Assembly: GCA_005402585.1 (NCBI GenBank)
Contig: BIFP01000035.1
Span: forward strand, 462,288 to 526,287
DNA: 64,000 bases
Direction of reading: 5' to 3'
Source: Micromonosporaceae bacterium KJ-029
Lineage (GTDB): Bacteria; Actinomycetota; Actinomycetes; Mycobacteriales; Micromonosporaceae
Every line of letters starts with the position of its first letter. The first letter of the stretch is position 1. Shown in pieces: positions 6,719 to 14,809 of the stretch. A program made the translations under genes and the position numbers. A model generated the notes under the pieces. It saw only the letters and a program-made list of their open reading frames with translations, ran no database searches and was not told the origin of the DNA.

Positions 6719-9493
6719 GTGGCACAGTCAGAACTATTCGGACGTCTTGACGAGCTGAGAGAGCTGTCGGAGTTCCTCGACAACGTGCAACGCGACGGTG
6801 ACGCCAAGCTCATCTGGGGCGATCCCGGCGTCGGCAAGTCCTCGTTGATCGCCGCCGCGGCCGACCGGGCCGGCCAGGCTGGCATACGAGTCCTGCGCGG
6901 ATCAGGGTCCGAGTTCGAGGCAGACGTCAGCTACTCCACTCTGAATCAACTACTACTTCCCGTTGATGCCGAACTTCACCGGCTACCGTCCGGCCCTCGC
7001 GAAGCGCTTGCGGTCGCGCTCGGCTTTGACGCCGGCGCAACCCCGGACGCACTGCTGATCTGCAACGCCGCGCTGCTGCTGCTCAAGGCGGTCGCCACGG
7101 AGCGGCCGGTCCTGTTGCTGGTGGACGACCTGCACTGGATCGACCGCGCGAGCGCGGTGGTGCTCGGGTTCATCGCCCGCCGCCTGGACGGTTGCCGCGC
7201 CGGGCTGCTGGCGTCGCAGCGAACGGGCACAGTCAGTTTCCTCGACCCGCGAGACCTGTCCGAGATTGTCGTTCCGCCGCTCGACGGCGAGGCGGCCGAG
7301 AAGCTCGTCGACGCCCATTTCCCGACCATGCCCAACCGGGTCCGGCAACGTCTGCTGAGTCTTGCCCAGGGCAATCCGCTCGCCCTGATGGAACTGCCCT
7401 CGACGCTGCTCGGCGCTGCCCGCCGCACGGCGCAACAGACCGACGTCGTGCCGCTCGGCGAACGTCTTCAGGCGATGTTCGCGTCCCGCATCACCGAACT
7501 GCCGGCGGCGACGCGTCGGCTGCTCCTGCTCACCGCTTTCGAGGGCACCGGCGACGTCCAGGTCCTGCGGGCCGCGCACGACGACGAGCCCGGTCTCGCT
7601 GACCTGGCGCCCGCCGAGCGTGCACAACTCGTGCGGGTCGACGATGCCACCGCACGGATCGCGTTCCGTCATCCGCTGATCCGATCGGCGATCGTGGCGA
7701 TGTCCACGCACGAGGAGCGCCGGGCCGCCCGAATCGCCCTGGCTGCTGCCCTGCGCGGAGATCCGGAACGGCGGGCCTGGCACCTGTCGGCGGCCGCGGA
7801 GGGTCCTGACGAGGCGGTGGCAGAACTGCTGGAGGAGGCCGCACACCGGGTGATGCTCCGGGGAGACACGTTCGCCGCGATCGCGGCGCTGACCCGGGCG
7901 GCCGAACTCAGCACGACCAGCGGCGGCCGCGCACGCCGGCTGGCCGAGGCCGCGTACATCGGCGCCGAGGCCAACGGCACTGCCGCCGACGCCGGGACGT
8001 TGCTGAACGACGCACGGCGGGCCACCCTCGACTCCGCCGGATCGTTGCACGCGGCCAACGCCGCCGCCTTCCTGATGCTCAACGGAGACGGCGACGTCAA
8101 CACCGCGCACCGTCTGCTGACCGGCGCCATCGAGGCCGGCGAGCACGGCTACCGCGCGCAAGACCCCGCGCTGGTCGAAGCCATGCACACGCTGCTGCTG
8201 CTCAGCTGGTACGGCAGCACCCCGGACTACTGGGAGCCGTTCTACCGCGCACTGCACCGCATGCAGCCGCAGCCACCCGACATCCTCGCCATGGCGAGCA
8301 AGACCTTCCCCGACCCGGTGCGTACGGCAACGTCCGCGTACGCCGAGGCCGCCGCCGTACTCGACCGGCTGCCCGACGAGACCGACCCGACCCGCATCAT
8401 GCGGATCGGCACCGCGTCGGTCTACCTCGACCGACTGGCCGACAGCCGGGAACCGTCGTGGCGGCTCGTCCGGCAAGGACGCGATGGCGGGCCACCCCGC
8501 CGCCATATCGGCGCGCTGATGCACCTGTGCCTCGACAGCTTTCTCGTCGGCAGATGGGACGAGGCCGAGGACCTCGCGCGCGAAGGTCAACGCGTCTGCG
8601 GAACCGCAGGTTTTCCGTTCTTCGCGTGGTACTTCCACTACAACCTCGCCATTGTCGCCGCCGGTCGAGGGCGGTTCGACGAGGCGTCCGCACTCGCCGA
8701 CACCATCACCCACTGGGCGCTGCCGCGCGGTGTTCAGGCCGCGGCATTGTTCGCGCACCATCCGCGCACGCTGGCCGCTCTGGGCCAGGGGAACTTCGAT
8801 CTGGCTTTCCGGCATGCCGCGTCGATGAGCCCGCCCGGCGTCCTGGCCTCGCACGTGCCCCACTGCACCTGGGTCATGTTCGATCTGATCGAAGCGGCGG
8901 TACGCACCGGCCGCACCGTCGATGCCAGAGCGCATGTCGAGGCGATGCGGTCGGCGAACGTGGCGGCGTTGTCGCCTCGGATGGCTCTCGTGCAGGCCGG
9001 TGCCGACGTGCTGATCGCCGGGGACGATGCCGCGGCGATCCACCGGCTGGAGGCCCTGCTGACGGGTACGACGGCGGAAAGGTGGCTGTTCGACGCCTGC
9101 CGTATCCGGCTCGTTCTCGGGGAGAAGCTACGCCGCACGGGCTCGGTGACCGAGGCACGCCGGCATCTCTTGACCGCCCGGGGCGGCTTTGCCTCGATGG
9201 CCGCCGCACCGTGGCTGGCACGGGTCGACGGCGAGTTGCGAGCCGCCGGGCACCGGTCGACCGCCGTACCACCGGCTGGCCAGGCCAGTCTGACCGCCCA
9301 GGAACTTCAGATCGCCGAGATGGCCGCTCTCGGCCTGACCAACAAGCAGATCGCCGAACGCCTCTATCTCTCGCACCGCACCGTCGGCGCGCACCTCTAT
9401 CGCATCTTCCCCAAACTCGGAATAGCGTCACGCGCGGGGCTCAGGGATGCGCTGTCCGCTCGGTCCGAGGCTCGGCCGGATTTTCCGCGTTGA
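6719..9493 (+). CDS. LuxR-family transcriptional regulator with AAA ATPase domain (LAL type)
   Basis: 924 aa from GTG 6719. The N-terminal STAND/AAA ATPase module has Walker A GDPGVGKS (34-41) and Walker B VLLLVDDLHWID (about 131-142). A long helical TPR-like middle follows (about 350-840). The C-terminal LuxR DNA-binding domain is LTAQELQIAEMAALGLTNKQ through RTVGAHLYRIFPKLGI (about 855-915). Large ATP-binding LuxR (LAL) proteins are activators, often of secondary metabolism or sugar use, triggered by an unknown ligand. The gene stands alone, divergent from ABM copy A, and its 3' end overlaps the convergent ferritin-like gene by 53 nt. Confidence 0.92.
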   Translation: MAQSELFGRLDELRELSEFLDNVQRDGDAKLIWGDPGVGKSSLIAAAADRAGQAGIRVLRGSGSEFEADVSYSTLNQLLLPVDAELHRLPSGPREALAVALGFDAGATPDALLICNAALLLLKAVATERPVLLLVDDLHWIDRASAVVLGFIARRLDGCRAGLLASQRTGTVSFLDPRDLSEIVVPPLDGEAAEKLVDAHFPTMPNRVRQRLLSLAQGNPLALMELPSTLLGAARRTAQQTDVVPLGERLQAMFASRITELPAATRRLLLLTAFEGTGDVQVLRAAHDDEPGLADLAPAERAQLVRVDDATARIAFRHPLIRSAIVAMSTHEERRAARIALAAALRGDPERRAWHLSAAAEGPDEAVAELLEEAAHRVMLRGDTFAAIAALTRAAELSTTSGGRARRLAEAAYIGAEANGTAADAGTLLNDARRATLDSAGSLHAANAAAFLMLNGDGDVNTAHRLLTGAIEAGEHGYRAQDPALVEAMHTLLLLSWYGSTPDYWEPFYRALHRMQPQPPDILAMASKTFPDPVRTATSAYAEAAAVLDRLPDETDPTRIMRIGTASVYLDRLADSREPSWRLVRQGRDGGPPRRHIGALMHLCLDSFLVGRWDEAEDLAREGQRVCGTAGFPFFAWYFHYNLAIVAAGRGRFDEASALADTITHWALPRGVQAAALFAHHPRTLAALGQGNFDLAFRHAASMSPPGVLASHVPHCTWVMFDLIEAAVRTGRTVDARAHVEAMRSANVAALSPRMALVQAGADVLIAGDDAAAIHRLEALLTGTTAERWLFDACRIRLVLGEKLRRTGSVTEARRHLLTARGGFASMAAAPWLARVDGELRAAGHRSTAVPPAGQASLTAQELQIAEMAALGLTNKQIAERLYLSHRTVGAHLYRIFPKLGIASRAGLRDALSARSEARPDFPR

Positions 9494-10058
9494 GGATGTC
9501 GGCCTGTCCCTCCTTGTCTTCGAGCAGGCGCTCCAGCAGGCGACGTGTGGTGGGATCGGTGACACCGATCCAGCGCACCGCCTCCTGCAGGGTCTGCACG
9601 AGGATCCGTACCGCGAGAAGGTTCTGCGTCACCACGGCCGCGAGATCGCTGTCCGAGAATCGGCGAAAGGTGACGTGAGACCGCGCCGCCAGATGTTCCG
9701 GATCGAGATCGGCCGCGAAGCCCAACTGATGGATGCGCACCGCGACCAGCCGGGCTGCCGCCCGGTCGCGGTCGGCGCAACCGTTGAGAAAGACCGCCAG
9801 CGGCCGGTCCGACGCTCCTCTGATCAGCAGGGCGTGCTGCTCGAACTGCAGGGACGAGACCACGAGACCGGCCAGGAGCCCGTTCAACAGGTGAGCGAGC
9901 GTGCCAAGCTCGGCCTGGTTCGAGGGAGTAACCGGCCCGTCCTCCAGATCGAGCAGGGCGCGGTCGTGGACCTCACGCCGACGAAGCGGAGCGGAGCGGT
10001 CGTGCCCTGAAGAACCTGTCACGCGTCGCATCATTCGGCACTTGCGGCGATCCAGCAT
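9441..10058 (-). CDS. Ferritin-like domain protein (bacterioferritin/Dps-like)
   Basis: 205 aa from ATG 10058; ATG 10034 or 10031 are also possible and no ribosome binding site decides. The body (about 50-190) reads as a four-helix ferritin-like bundle: QAELGTLAHLLNGLLAGLVV with QFEQHALLIRG, a second helix with DRDRAAARLVAVRIHQLGFA, and a final helix with RLLERLLEDKEGQADILN, which resembles the EE-x-H/D helix of bacterioferritins. Some ferroxidase positions seem to be replaced, so iron oxidation is uncertain. The 53-nt overlap with the end of the convergent LuxR-type gene is unusual and means antisense 3' transcripts. Confidence 0.6.
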   Translation of the reverse strand: MLDRRKCRMMRRVTGSSGHDRSAPLRRREVHDRALLDLEDGPVTPSNQAELGTLAHLLNGLLAGLVVSSLQFEQHALLIRGASDRPLAVFLNGCADRDRAAARLVAVRIHQLGFAADLDPEHLAARSHVTFRRFSDSDLAAVVTQNLLAVRILVQTLQEAVRWIGVTDPTTRRLLERLLEDKEGQADILNAENPAEPRTERTAHP

Positions 10059-10069
10059 CGGTCAGATGA

Positions 10070-10264
10070 CCTAATCACTGGGCCAGGCGACCCGTCCGAC
10101 TCCTGGTGCCCTTCCCACAGTTCAGCGACCCCGCGACGCCGTACATGTACCACTGCCACCTGCTCTGGCATGAGGACCTCGGGATGATGGGTCAGTTCGT
10201 GCTGGTCGACGGCGATGGCAGGAAATCGATGACCAGCACGACCACCCGGCATGATCATGGCTGA
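10070..10264 (+). pseudogene. Multicopper oxidase C-terminal remnant
   Basis: An open stretch with no start codon encodes the end of a multicopper oxidase: VRLLVPFPQFSDPATPYMYH directly followed by CHLLWHEDLGMMGQFVLVD and a stop at 10262-10264. The HCHxxxHExxGMM pattern is the type 1/type 3 copper site found at the extreme C-terminus of CotA/CueO-like enzymes. Only about 55 residues remain; the sequence upstream of 10070 is stopped in this frame and is occupied by the ferritin-like gene. It is therefore a gene fragment left after deletion or rearrangement. Confidence 0.75.
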
Positions 10265-10347
10265 GCGCCCCGGGAGCCGACGGCCGGACGACAAACGCGG
10301 CGGGGACAGGCGGACGCGGATGTCCACCTGTCCCCGACGTCGGTGAG

Positions 10348-10680
10348 TCAGGAGGCGCGGAAGCTGAGAAAACGCCCGGCTTCGTAGGTACGGAGCGTAC
10401 CCACCCCGGTCGCTTGACCGGTGCAGTCCGGGGTGCGGTAGAAGGTGACGGTGCTGAAGCCGCTCCAACCGACGTGGCTGTCCGCCGTCGGAGGCAGCGC
10501 CGCACAGGCGATGGGGGGCGCCGGGAAGTTCGCGACCTCGGTGGTGAAGTTTCCGCTGTAGAAGGAAAGGCCCGACGGCTGAGCCGAGGCAGGTGAGGCG
10601 GCCAGGCCGAACCCGGTGACCGTGACGACGGACGCGATCAGCGCCGAACCGAGCCTCATTGACGCCCTGGTCATAGACAA
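10348..10680 (-). CDS. Small secreted protein of unknown function
   Basis: 110 aa. A Sec signal peptide is clear: MSMTRASMRLGSALIASVVT, a hydrophobic core and an ASPASAQ cleavage site near residue 33. The mature part is about 75 aa, with two Cys (IACAAL and PDCTGQ) that could form one disulfide, and an aromatic, Gly/Ser/Thr-rich composition that suggests a small beta fold. I do not recognise the family. Start ATG 10680, or the internal ATG two codons later. It has no operon partner. Confidence 0.6.
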   Translation of the reverse strand: MSMTRASMRLGSALIASVVTVTGFGLAASPASAQPSGLSFYSGNFTTEVANFPAPPIACAALPPTADSHVGWSGFSTVTFYRTPDCTGQATGVGTLRTYEAGRFLSFRAS

Positions 10681-11057
10681 CCTCCACTACATCCGAGCGC
10701 CAGACGGATTGACGCGTCACGTTTAGTTGATTGTGCAACCTTCCTGGACGCAAGGACACGGCTGCGGTGAAACGCGGCAGGAACGGGCAAGGGACCGCCG
10801 CTTCCGGGCAAGTGGTTCATTCGTCGGACTGACTGCACGCACCCGCCCGGCGGCTCGGGCGCACCTTTCGCAAGGCCGCCTCCGAGGCGGGGGTCCGGTA
10901 GCCGCTCTCGATCGCCGCTTTCCTGACAGGAGAGAGGATCAGGCAAGGAAGCACGAGTTCTCCTGTATCATTCCTACTTCCCACCATGCTTTCCTTGTCT
11001 TGTCACACGAGGCCGACGCTATCGCCACGAACGTCAATCGAGGAGTGGGGACTACCG
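10681..11057. other. Intergenic region with promoter of the MBL-fold hydrolase
   Basis: 377 bp without a convincing gene. It must contain the promoter of the leftward secreted-protein gene and that of the rightward hydrolase; the latter carries a copy of the AGGATSAGGCAAG motif at 10935-10947. Confidence 0.4.
10935..10947 (+). promoter_or_regulatory. AraC-operator candidate, AGGATCAGGCAAG
   Basis: Identical over 13 bp to the first 13 bases of the site at 13100-13114 and pointing toward the hydrolase start 110 bp downstream; the ABM copy B site lies 103 bp from its start. The similar spacing supports a shared regulator. Confidence 0.5.
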
Positions 11058-12098
11058 ATGCTTGAGATTCTCGCGACGCTGGGTGCCCGCCCGAGCGGCC
11101 CCCGGGCCCTGCGGCTGCGCCAGTCGGCACACTTTCGCGACGGCGCTTTCCGTAACAACACACCCACCCGCACCTTGCTGCCGCGAGAAGCCATGGGTGC
11201 GCTGCGCGGCTTTCTCACCCATCGCCGACAGCGCCGCCTCTCCGGTGTGATTCCCGTGGACCGGCCACCCGCCGGTCCCGCCTCCGACGGATTGCACCTG
11301 ACGTGGTACGGCCACGCCACCGTCCTGATCGAGATCGAAGGTCGTCGGGTACTGCTCGACCCGCTGTGGAGCGACCGGGGATCGCCGGTCCCGGGCGTCG
11401 GTCCGAAGCGGCTACACCCAATGCCGGTGGCGCTGACCGACCTGCCCCGGCTGGACGCGATCCTCATCTCACACGACCACTACGACCACCTCGACATGCC
11501 CACGATCCGGGCGCTCAACCGCACCCAGGACGCGATGTTCGTGGTCCCGTTGGGTGTCGGGGCCCATCTGGAACGCTGGGGCGTGCCGGGTGCTCGCATC
11601 GTCGAGCTCGACTGGGACGAGAGCGCCGAGGTCGGCGGGCTCACCCTCACCGCGACCGAGTCACGCCACTTCTCAGGTCGCGCGTTTGTCGGCAGCAACG
11701 AAACCCTGTGGAGTTCGTGGGTGATCGCCGGCAAGGATCGGCGGGTCTTCTACACCGGCGATTCCGGCTACTTCGACGGCTACGCCGACATCGGCGAGCG
11801 GCACGGTCCTTTCGACGTGACGTTGATGCAGATCGGCGCCTACGACAACGCGTGGCCGGACATCCACATGCTGCCCGAGCAGGCCGTCGAGGCCCACGTC
11901 CGCCTGCGCGGCAGCCTGCTGATCCCCGTGCACTGGGGCACGTTCCACCTCGCGCCGCATCCCTGGGCAGAGCCCGTCGAGCGCCTGTGGGTCGAGGCCA
12001 AGGCACGGGACATCGCCATCGCGGTGCCCCGCCCCGGCGAACGGGTCGACGCCGGAACCCCACCCGAGGTCGACCCCTGGTGGCAGGCCCTTTCCTGA
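11058..12098 (+). CDS. MBL-fold metallo-hydrolase (UlaG / NAPE-PLD-like)
   Basis: 346 aa from ATG 11058, which is preceded by AGGAG at 11041-11045; a longer frame to 10986 lacks such a site. The N-terminal 70 residues (LRQSAHFRDGAFRN and following) are typical of NAPE-PLD-like members. Metal ligands are HATVLIEI near 85, SHDHYDHLD near 139-147, the FYTGDSGYF Asp near 235, and PVHWGTFHLA near 300. These bind a dinuclear zinc site and cleave phosphodiesters, lactones or similar bonds; the substrate here is unknown. It is convergent with AraC copy B and shares the candidate AraC operator with the ABM genes. Confidence 0.85.
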   Translation: MLEILATLGARPSGPRALRLRQSAHFRDGAFRNNTPTRTLLPREAMGALRGFLTHRRQRRLSGVIPVDRPPAGPASDGLHLTWYGHATVLIEIEGRRVLLDPLWSDRGSPVPGVGPKRLHPMPVALTDLPRLDAILISHDHYDHLDMPTIRALNRTQDAMFVVPLGVGAHLERWGVPGARIVELDWDESAEVGGLTLTATESRHFSGRAFVGSNETLWSSWVIAGKDRRVFYTGDSGYFDGYADIGERHGPFDVTLMQIGAYDNAWPDIHMLPEQAVEAHVRLRGSLLIPVHWGTFHLAPHPWAEPVERLWVEAKARDIAIAVPRPGERVDAGTPPEVDPWWQALS

Positions 12099-12145
12099 CG
12101 CCGCGCCAGCTTGCCAGCCCTGGAAGCTGTGGAGACCGAGCGACC

Positions 12146-12169
12146 GCCGGCGGTCAGACGACCGCCGGC
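12146..12169. terminator. Hairpin between convergent hydrolase and AraC copy B
   Basis: GCCGGCGGTC (12146-12155), loop AGAC, GACCGCCGGC (12160-12169): a perfect 10-bp GC stem placed between two convergent genes. It overlaps the last codons of the AraC gene. No clear U-tract on either strand. Confidence 0.45.
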
Positions 12170-13059
12170 ACAGCGGCGCGGGTGATGCCGCGCAGGCGGG
12201 CGGCGTCCTGGCTGGGAGGCGCGCCGAACTGGCGACGGTATTCACGGCTGAACTGCGACGGGCTCTCGTAGCCGACACGGATGCCCACCCCGGTGATGTC
12301 GTTGGGGTGGGTGGCGAGCAGGAGCCGCGCCTCCTGCAACCGGATCTGCTTCTGAAACTGGATCGGGCTCATCGCCGTCACAGTCTGGAAGTTGCGATAG
12401 AACGCCGACACGCTCATCCCGGACAGGCGCGCCAGGTCGTCCACCCGGAACGCCTGCGCGTAGTGGTCGCGGATCCACCGCACCGCCCGGGCGACGTGAC
12501 TGAGGCTGCTGTCGGCCAGACCGAGCTGCCGGACGGCGCTCCCCTGCTCCCCGGTGAGCAGCAGCCACAGGATCTCCCGCTTGATCAGGGGCGCGAGCAC
12601 CGTGATGTCCCGGGGGCGGTCCAGCAGCCGCAGCAACCGGATCACCGCATCGCCGAGTTCGTCGGGAGCGTCGCTGACCACCATCCCCGACGGCGCTCCG
12701 CCGGCCAGCGGCGGGAGATCGCCCGGCGCCGCCTGCAGCAGCAACTCCGCGACCGTGGCCGGGTGCAGTACCAGCCCGAACCCCAGTGCCGGCGAGGCGG
12801 CGCTGGCCTGGGTGAAGTGGCCGGTGACCGGCAGATCGACCGACGCGACAAGATACTGGCCCGCGCGGTACTCGTAAACGCGGTCGCCCAGCGCCATCTG
12901 CTTCGCGCCTTGGGCGATGAGTGCCATGACAGTGCCCGACATCGACGTGGTCGGCGCAGTCTGCCGCTCGACCTTCGATATCAGCACCCCGTCGATGGCG
13001 GTGCTCATGTCAGGCCGGGCGTGGCGGGCCAGTAACGCTCGCAACTCATCAAGGTCCAC
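12154..13059 (-). CDS. AraC-family transcriptional regulator (copy B)
   Basis: 301 aa from GTG 13059, chosen because it matches the start and length of the paralogue at 4426-5331; an in-frame extension to 13125 would add 22 hydrophobic residues unlike any regulator. The AraC_N effector domain (about 20-170) and double HTH (VDDLARLSGMSVSAFYRNFQ; SPSQFSREYRRQFGAPPSQD) parallel copy A throughout. It is divergent from ABM copy B; the 157-bp gap contains the AGGATCAGGCAAGCA element. Likely function: redox or aldehyde/quinone-responsive activation of the neighbouring ABM-esterase genes, by inference. Confidence 0.88.
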   Translation of the reverse strand: MDLDELRALLARHARPDMSTAIDGVLISKVERQTAPTTSMSGTVMALIAQGAKQMALGDRVYEYRAGQYLVASVDLPVTGHFTQASAASPALGFGLVLHPATVAELLLQAAPGDLPPLAGGAPSGMVVSDAPDELGDAVIRLLRLLDRPRDITVLAPLIKREILWLLLTGEQGSAVRQLGLADSSLSHVARAVRWIRDHYAQAFRVDDLARLSGMSVSAFYRNFQTVTAMSPIQFQKQIRLQEARLLLATHPNDITGVGIRVGYESPSQFSREYRRQFGAPPSQDAARLRGITRAAVPAVV

Positions 13060-13099
13060 GACCCGATTGAAGCACAGTACCGATGCTCGCCACAACAGT

Positions 13100-13114
13100 A
13101 GGATCAGGCAAGCA
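13100..13114 (+). promoter_or_regulatory. AraC-operator candidate, AGGATCAGGCAAGCA
   Basis: Located in the divergent region between AraC copy B and ABM copy B, 103 bp before the ABM start. Best copy of the repeated motif; see 6594 and 10935. Confidence 0.55.
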
Positions 13115-13216
13115 GACAAGAGCATGTGTCTAACGTTTCTGCTGGTAGCGATGCTTCTATTGGAGTGTCAAGTTCCTACGAGCCCATCAGAGCTCGACAA
13201 CCTAGGAGGCACTTCG

Positions 13217-13522
13217 ATGACTGTTCATCACGGGTTCCACGCCACCATGACCGCCCAGCCGGGAAAGGCTGACGAGCTGATCGAGCTGCTGCTCAACGCT
13301 CCGTCCCTGCCCCACGAGGACTGCGTCGTCTTCCTGGTGTCCCGCTCGGCCTCCGACCGCGATGTCGTCCACGTCATCGAAGGCTGGACCAGCACCGAGG
13401 CACACAGCAGGTTCTTCGCCAGCGAGGAGGCCCAGGCCCTGGTCGCGAAGCTTCAGCCGCTGCTGGCCGGCGAGTCGACGTACACCGACGCGGTACCGGT
13501 CGGCGGCAAGGCGACCTTCTGA
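13217..13522 (+). CDS. Putative quinol monooxygenase, ABM-fold (copy B)
   Basis: 101 aa from ATG 13217, with a strong AGGAGG at 13204-13209. The sequence parallels copy A (6108-6413) from HGFHATMTAQPGK to LQPLLAGES and the last residues PVGGKA(T/A)F. It is an ABM-family small enzyme expected to oxidise quinols or related phenolics without cofactor. It is followed after 50 bp by an esterase in the same direction, so the two are probably one transcript. The pairing with an adjacent AraC gene is repeated at 4.4-6.4 kb. Confidence 0.82.
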   Translation: MTVHHGFHATMTAQPGKADELIELLLNAPSLPHEDCVVFLVSRSASDRDVVHVIEGWTSTEAHSRFFASEEAQALVAKLQPLLAGESTYTDAVPVGGKATF

Positions 13523-13572
13523 ACCGGCGACCACCCCGACCACCCCGATCCGAAGCACCGAAAGGACCCCTG

Positions 13573-14541
13573 ATGAACTCCCCTCGACCGGGCCTCGACC
13601 CCGAGTTCCTCGCGCCTCTGGCCGAACTGCCGTCCATGCCGCCCCTGGGGCCCGAGGTGATCGAACTGGTGCGCCAGTTCCCACAGCCACCGATCGAGAC
13701 CCACCTGCAGGGCCGCGCGGCCGAGCGGCGCGAGGTCACCGTCACCGCCGGCGACGGAGCGCAGATCCCGCTGTCCATCTTCAGCCCCACCGACCGTGCC
13801 GCCGGGGCACCCTGCGTCTACTGGATCCACGGCGGCGGGATGATGTGGGGCGACCGCTTCTCGAACATCGACATCCCGCTGGAGTGGCTCGATCAGTTCG
13901 GTGCCGTCGTGATCACTGTGGACTACCGGCTGGCGCCGGAGGTAACCGGCACGACCCTGGTCGAAGACTGCTACCACGGCCTGCTCTGGGTCGCCGAGAA
14001 CGCTGCCGACCTCGGCATCGACCCCGCCCGCATCGTCGTGGCCGGCGCCAGCGCCGGAGGTGGCCTCGCAGCCGGAGTCACGCTCATGGCGCGCGACCGC
14101 GGCGGACCGACCATCGCCGCCCAGTTGCTGTCGTGTCCCATGCTCGACCACCGCAACGACACCACCTCCAGCCGGCAGTACACGGGACCTGACGGCGTGT
14201 GGACCCGGGAGATGAACGAGTTCGGCTGGCGCAGCGTCCTCGGCGAGCACACCGACGAGAACGTCTCCCCCTACGTCTCCCCCGCGTTGGCGGACGACCT
14301 GTCCGGTCTGCCGACCACCTACATCGACGCCGGGACCGCGGAGGTCTTCCGCGACGAGGACGTCACCTACGCGACCCGGATCTGGGCCGCCGGGGGCCAG
14401 GCGGAGCTGCACCTGTGGGCCGGCGGCTTCCACGGCTTCTCGGCGCTGTTCCCGCACACCCGCGTCTCGACCGCGGCACGGCGCGCCCAGGCCGACTGGC
14501 TCGCCCGGGTGCTGAACCCCAGCCCCGAGCACAAGGACTGA
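13573..14541 (+). CDS. Alpha/beta hydrolase, hormone-sensitive lipase family (acetyl esterase/lipase)
   Basis: 322 aa. Oxyanion-hole motif WIHGGGMMWG near 84-93, nucleophile elbow GASAGGG near 160, then an acid in the DAGTAEVFRDED region and the catalytic His in GGFHGFS near 298. This is the domain order and spacing of HSL-type carboxylesterases. It follows ABM copy B in the same direction and is succeeded by a terminator-like hairpin. Substrate: probably a short-chain ester or lactone; unknown. Confidence 0.88.
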   Translation: MNSPRPGLDPEFLAPLAELPSMPPLGPEVIELVRQFPQPPIETHLQGRAAERREVTVTAGDGAQIPLSIFSPTDRAAGAPCVYWIHGGGMMWGDRFSNIDIPLEWLDQFGAVVITVDYRLAPEVTGTTLVEDCYHGLLWVAENAADLGIDPARIVVAGASAGGGLAAGVTLMARDRGGPTIAAQLLSCPMLDHRNDTTSSRQYTGPDGVWTREMNEFGWRSVLGEHTDENVSPYVSPALADDLSGLPTTYIDAGTAEVFRDEDVTYATRIWAAGGQAELHLWAGGFHGFSALFPHTRVSTAARRAQADWLARVLNPSPEHKD

Positions 14542-14614
14542 ACCGGGGCCACGGCCCGCCCCAAATCCTCGCGCCGGCCGTGGGAACCCATGTCAGTCGC
14601 GTTATCCCGGCCCT

Positions 14615-14647
14615 AGGATGGCCCCGGTCCGTGCCCGGGGCCATCCT
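14615..14647 (+). terminator. Hairpin downstream of the esterase gene
   Basis: AGGATGGCCCCGG (14615-14627), 7-nt loop, CCGGGGCCATCCT (14635-14647): a perfect 13-bp stem 73 bp after the esterase stop. No long U-tract follows, as is common for actinobacterial terminators. Confidence 0.6.
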
Positions 14648-14680
14648 TCTGCCATTACGACAGCGAAGTGGGGGATCACC

Positions 14681-14809
14681 GTGCAGGCCGATGCCGCGTC
14701 CATGTCAACCGACGCCGAGGAGCGCCGACGCCAGCGTGCCATCACGAACCGGCATCTCGCGGCCGCACCCGCCCGACCTGGGCGTACACCACGCGGCGGA
14801 CCGCGATGA
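14681..14809 (+). CDS. Possible 42-aa leader/upstream ORF before mobA-like gene
   Basis: From GTG 14681 a small frame reads MQADAASMSTDAEERRRQRA and continues to a stop at 14807-14809 that overlaps the ATG of the next gene as ATGA. It lies just after the esterase terminator. The overlap and absence of rare codons suggest translation, possibly coupled to the downstream gene, but the composition (Arg/Ala-rich) gives no function and it may be fortuitous. Confidence 0.35.
   Translation: MQADAASMSTDAEERRRQRAITNRHLAAAPARPGRTPRGGPR

Noticed and set aside
6983..9043. Long minus-strand frame inside the LuxR-type ATPase gene
   Set aside because: Shadow of a gene with Walker and HTH motifs; no start signal or family features.
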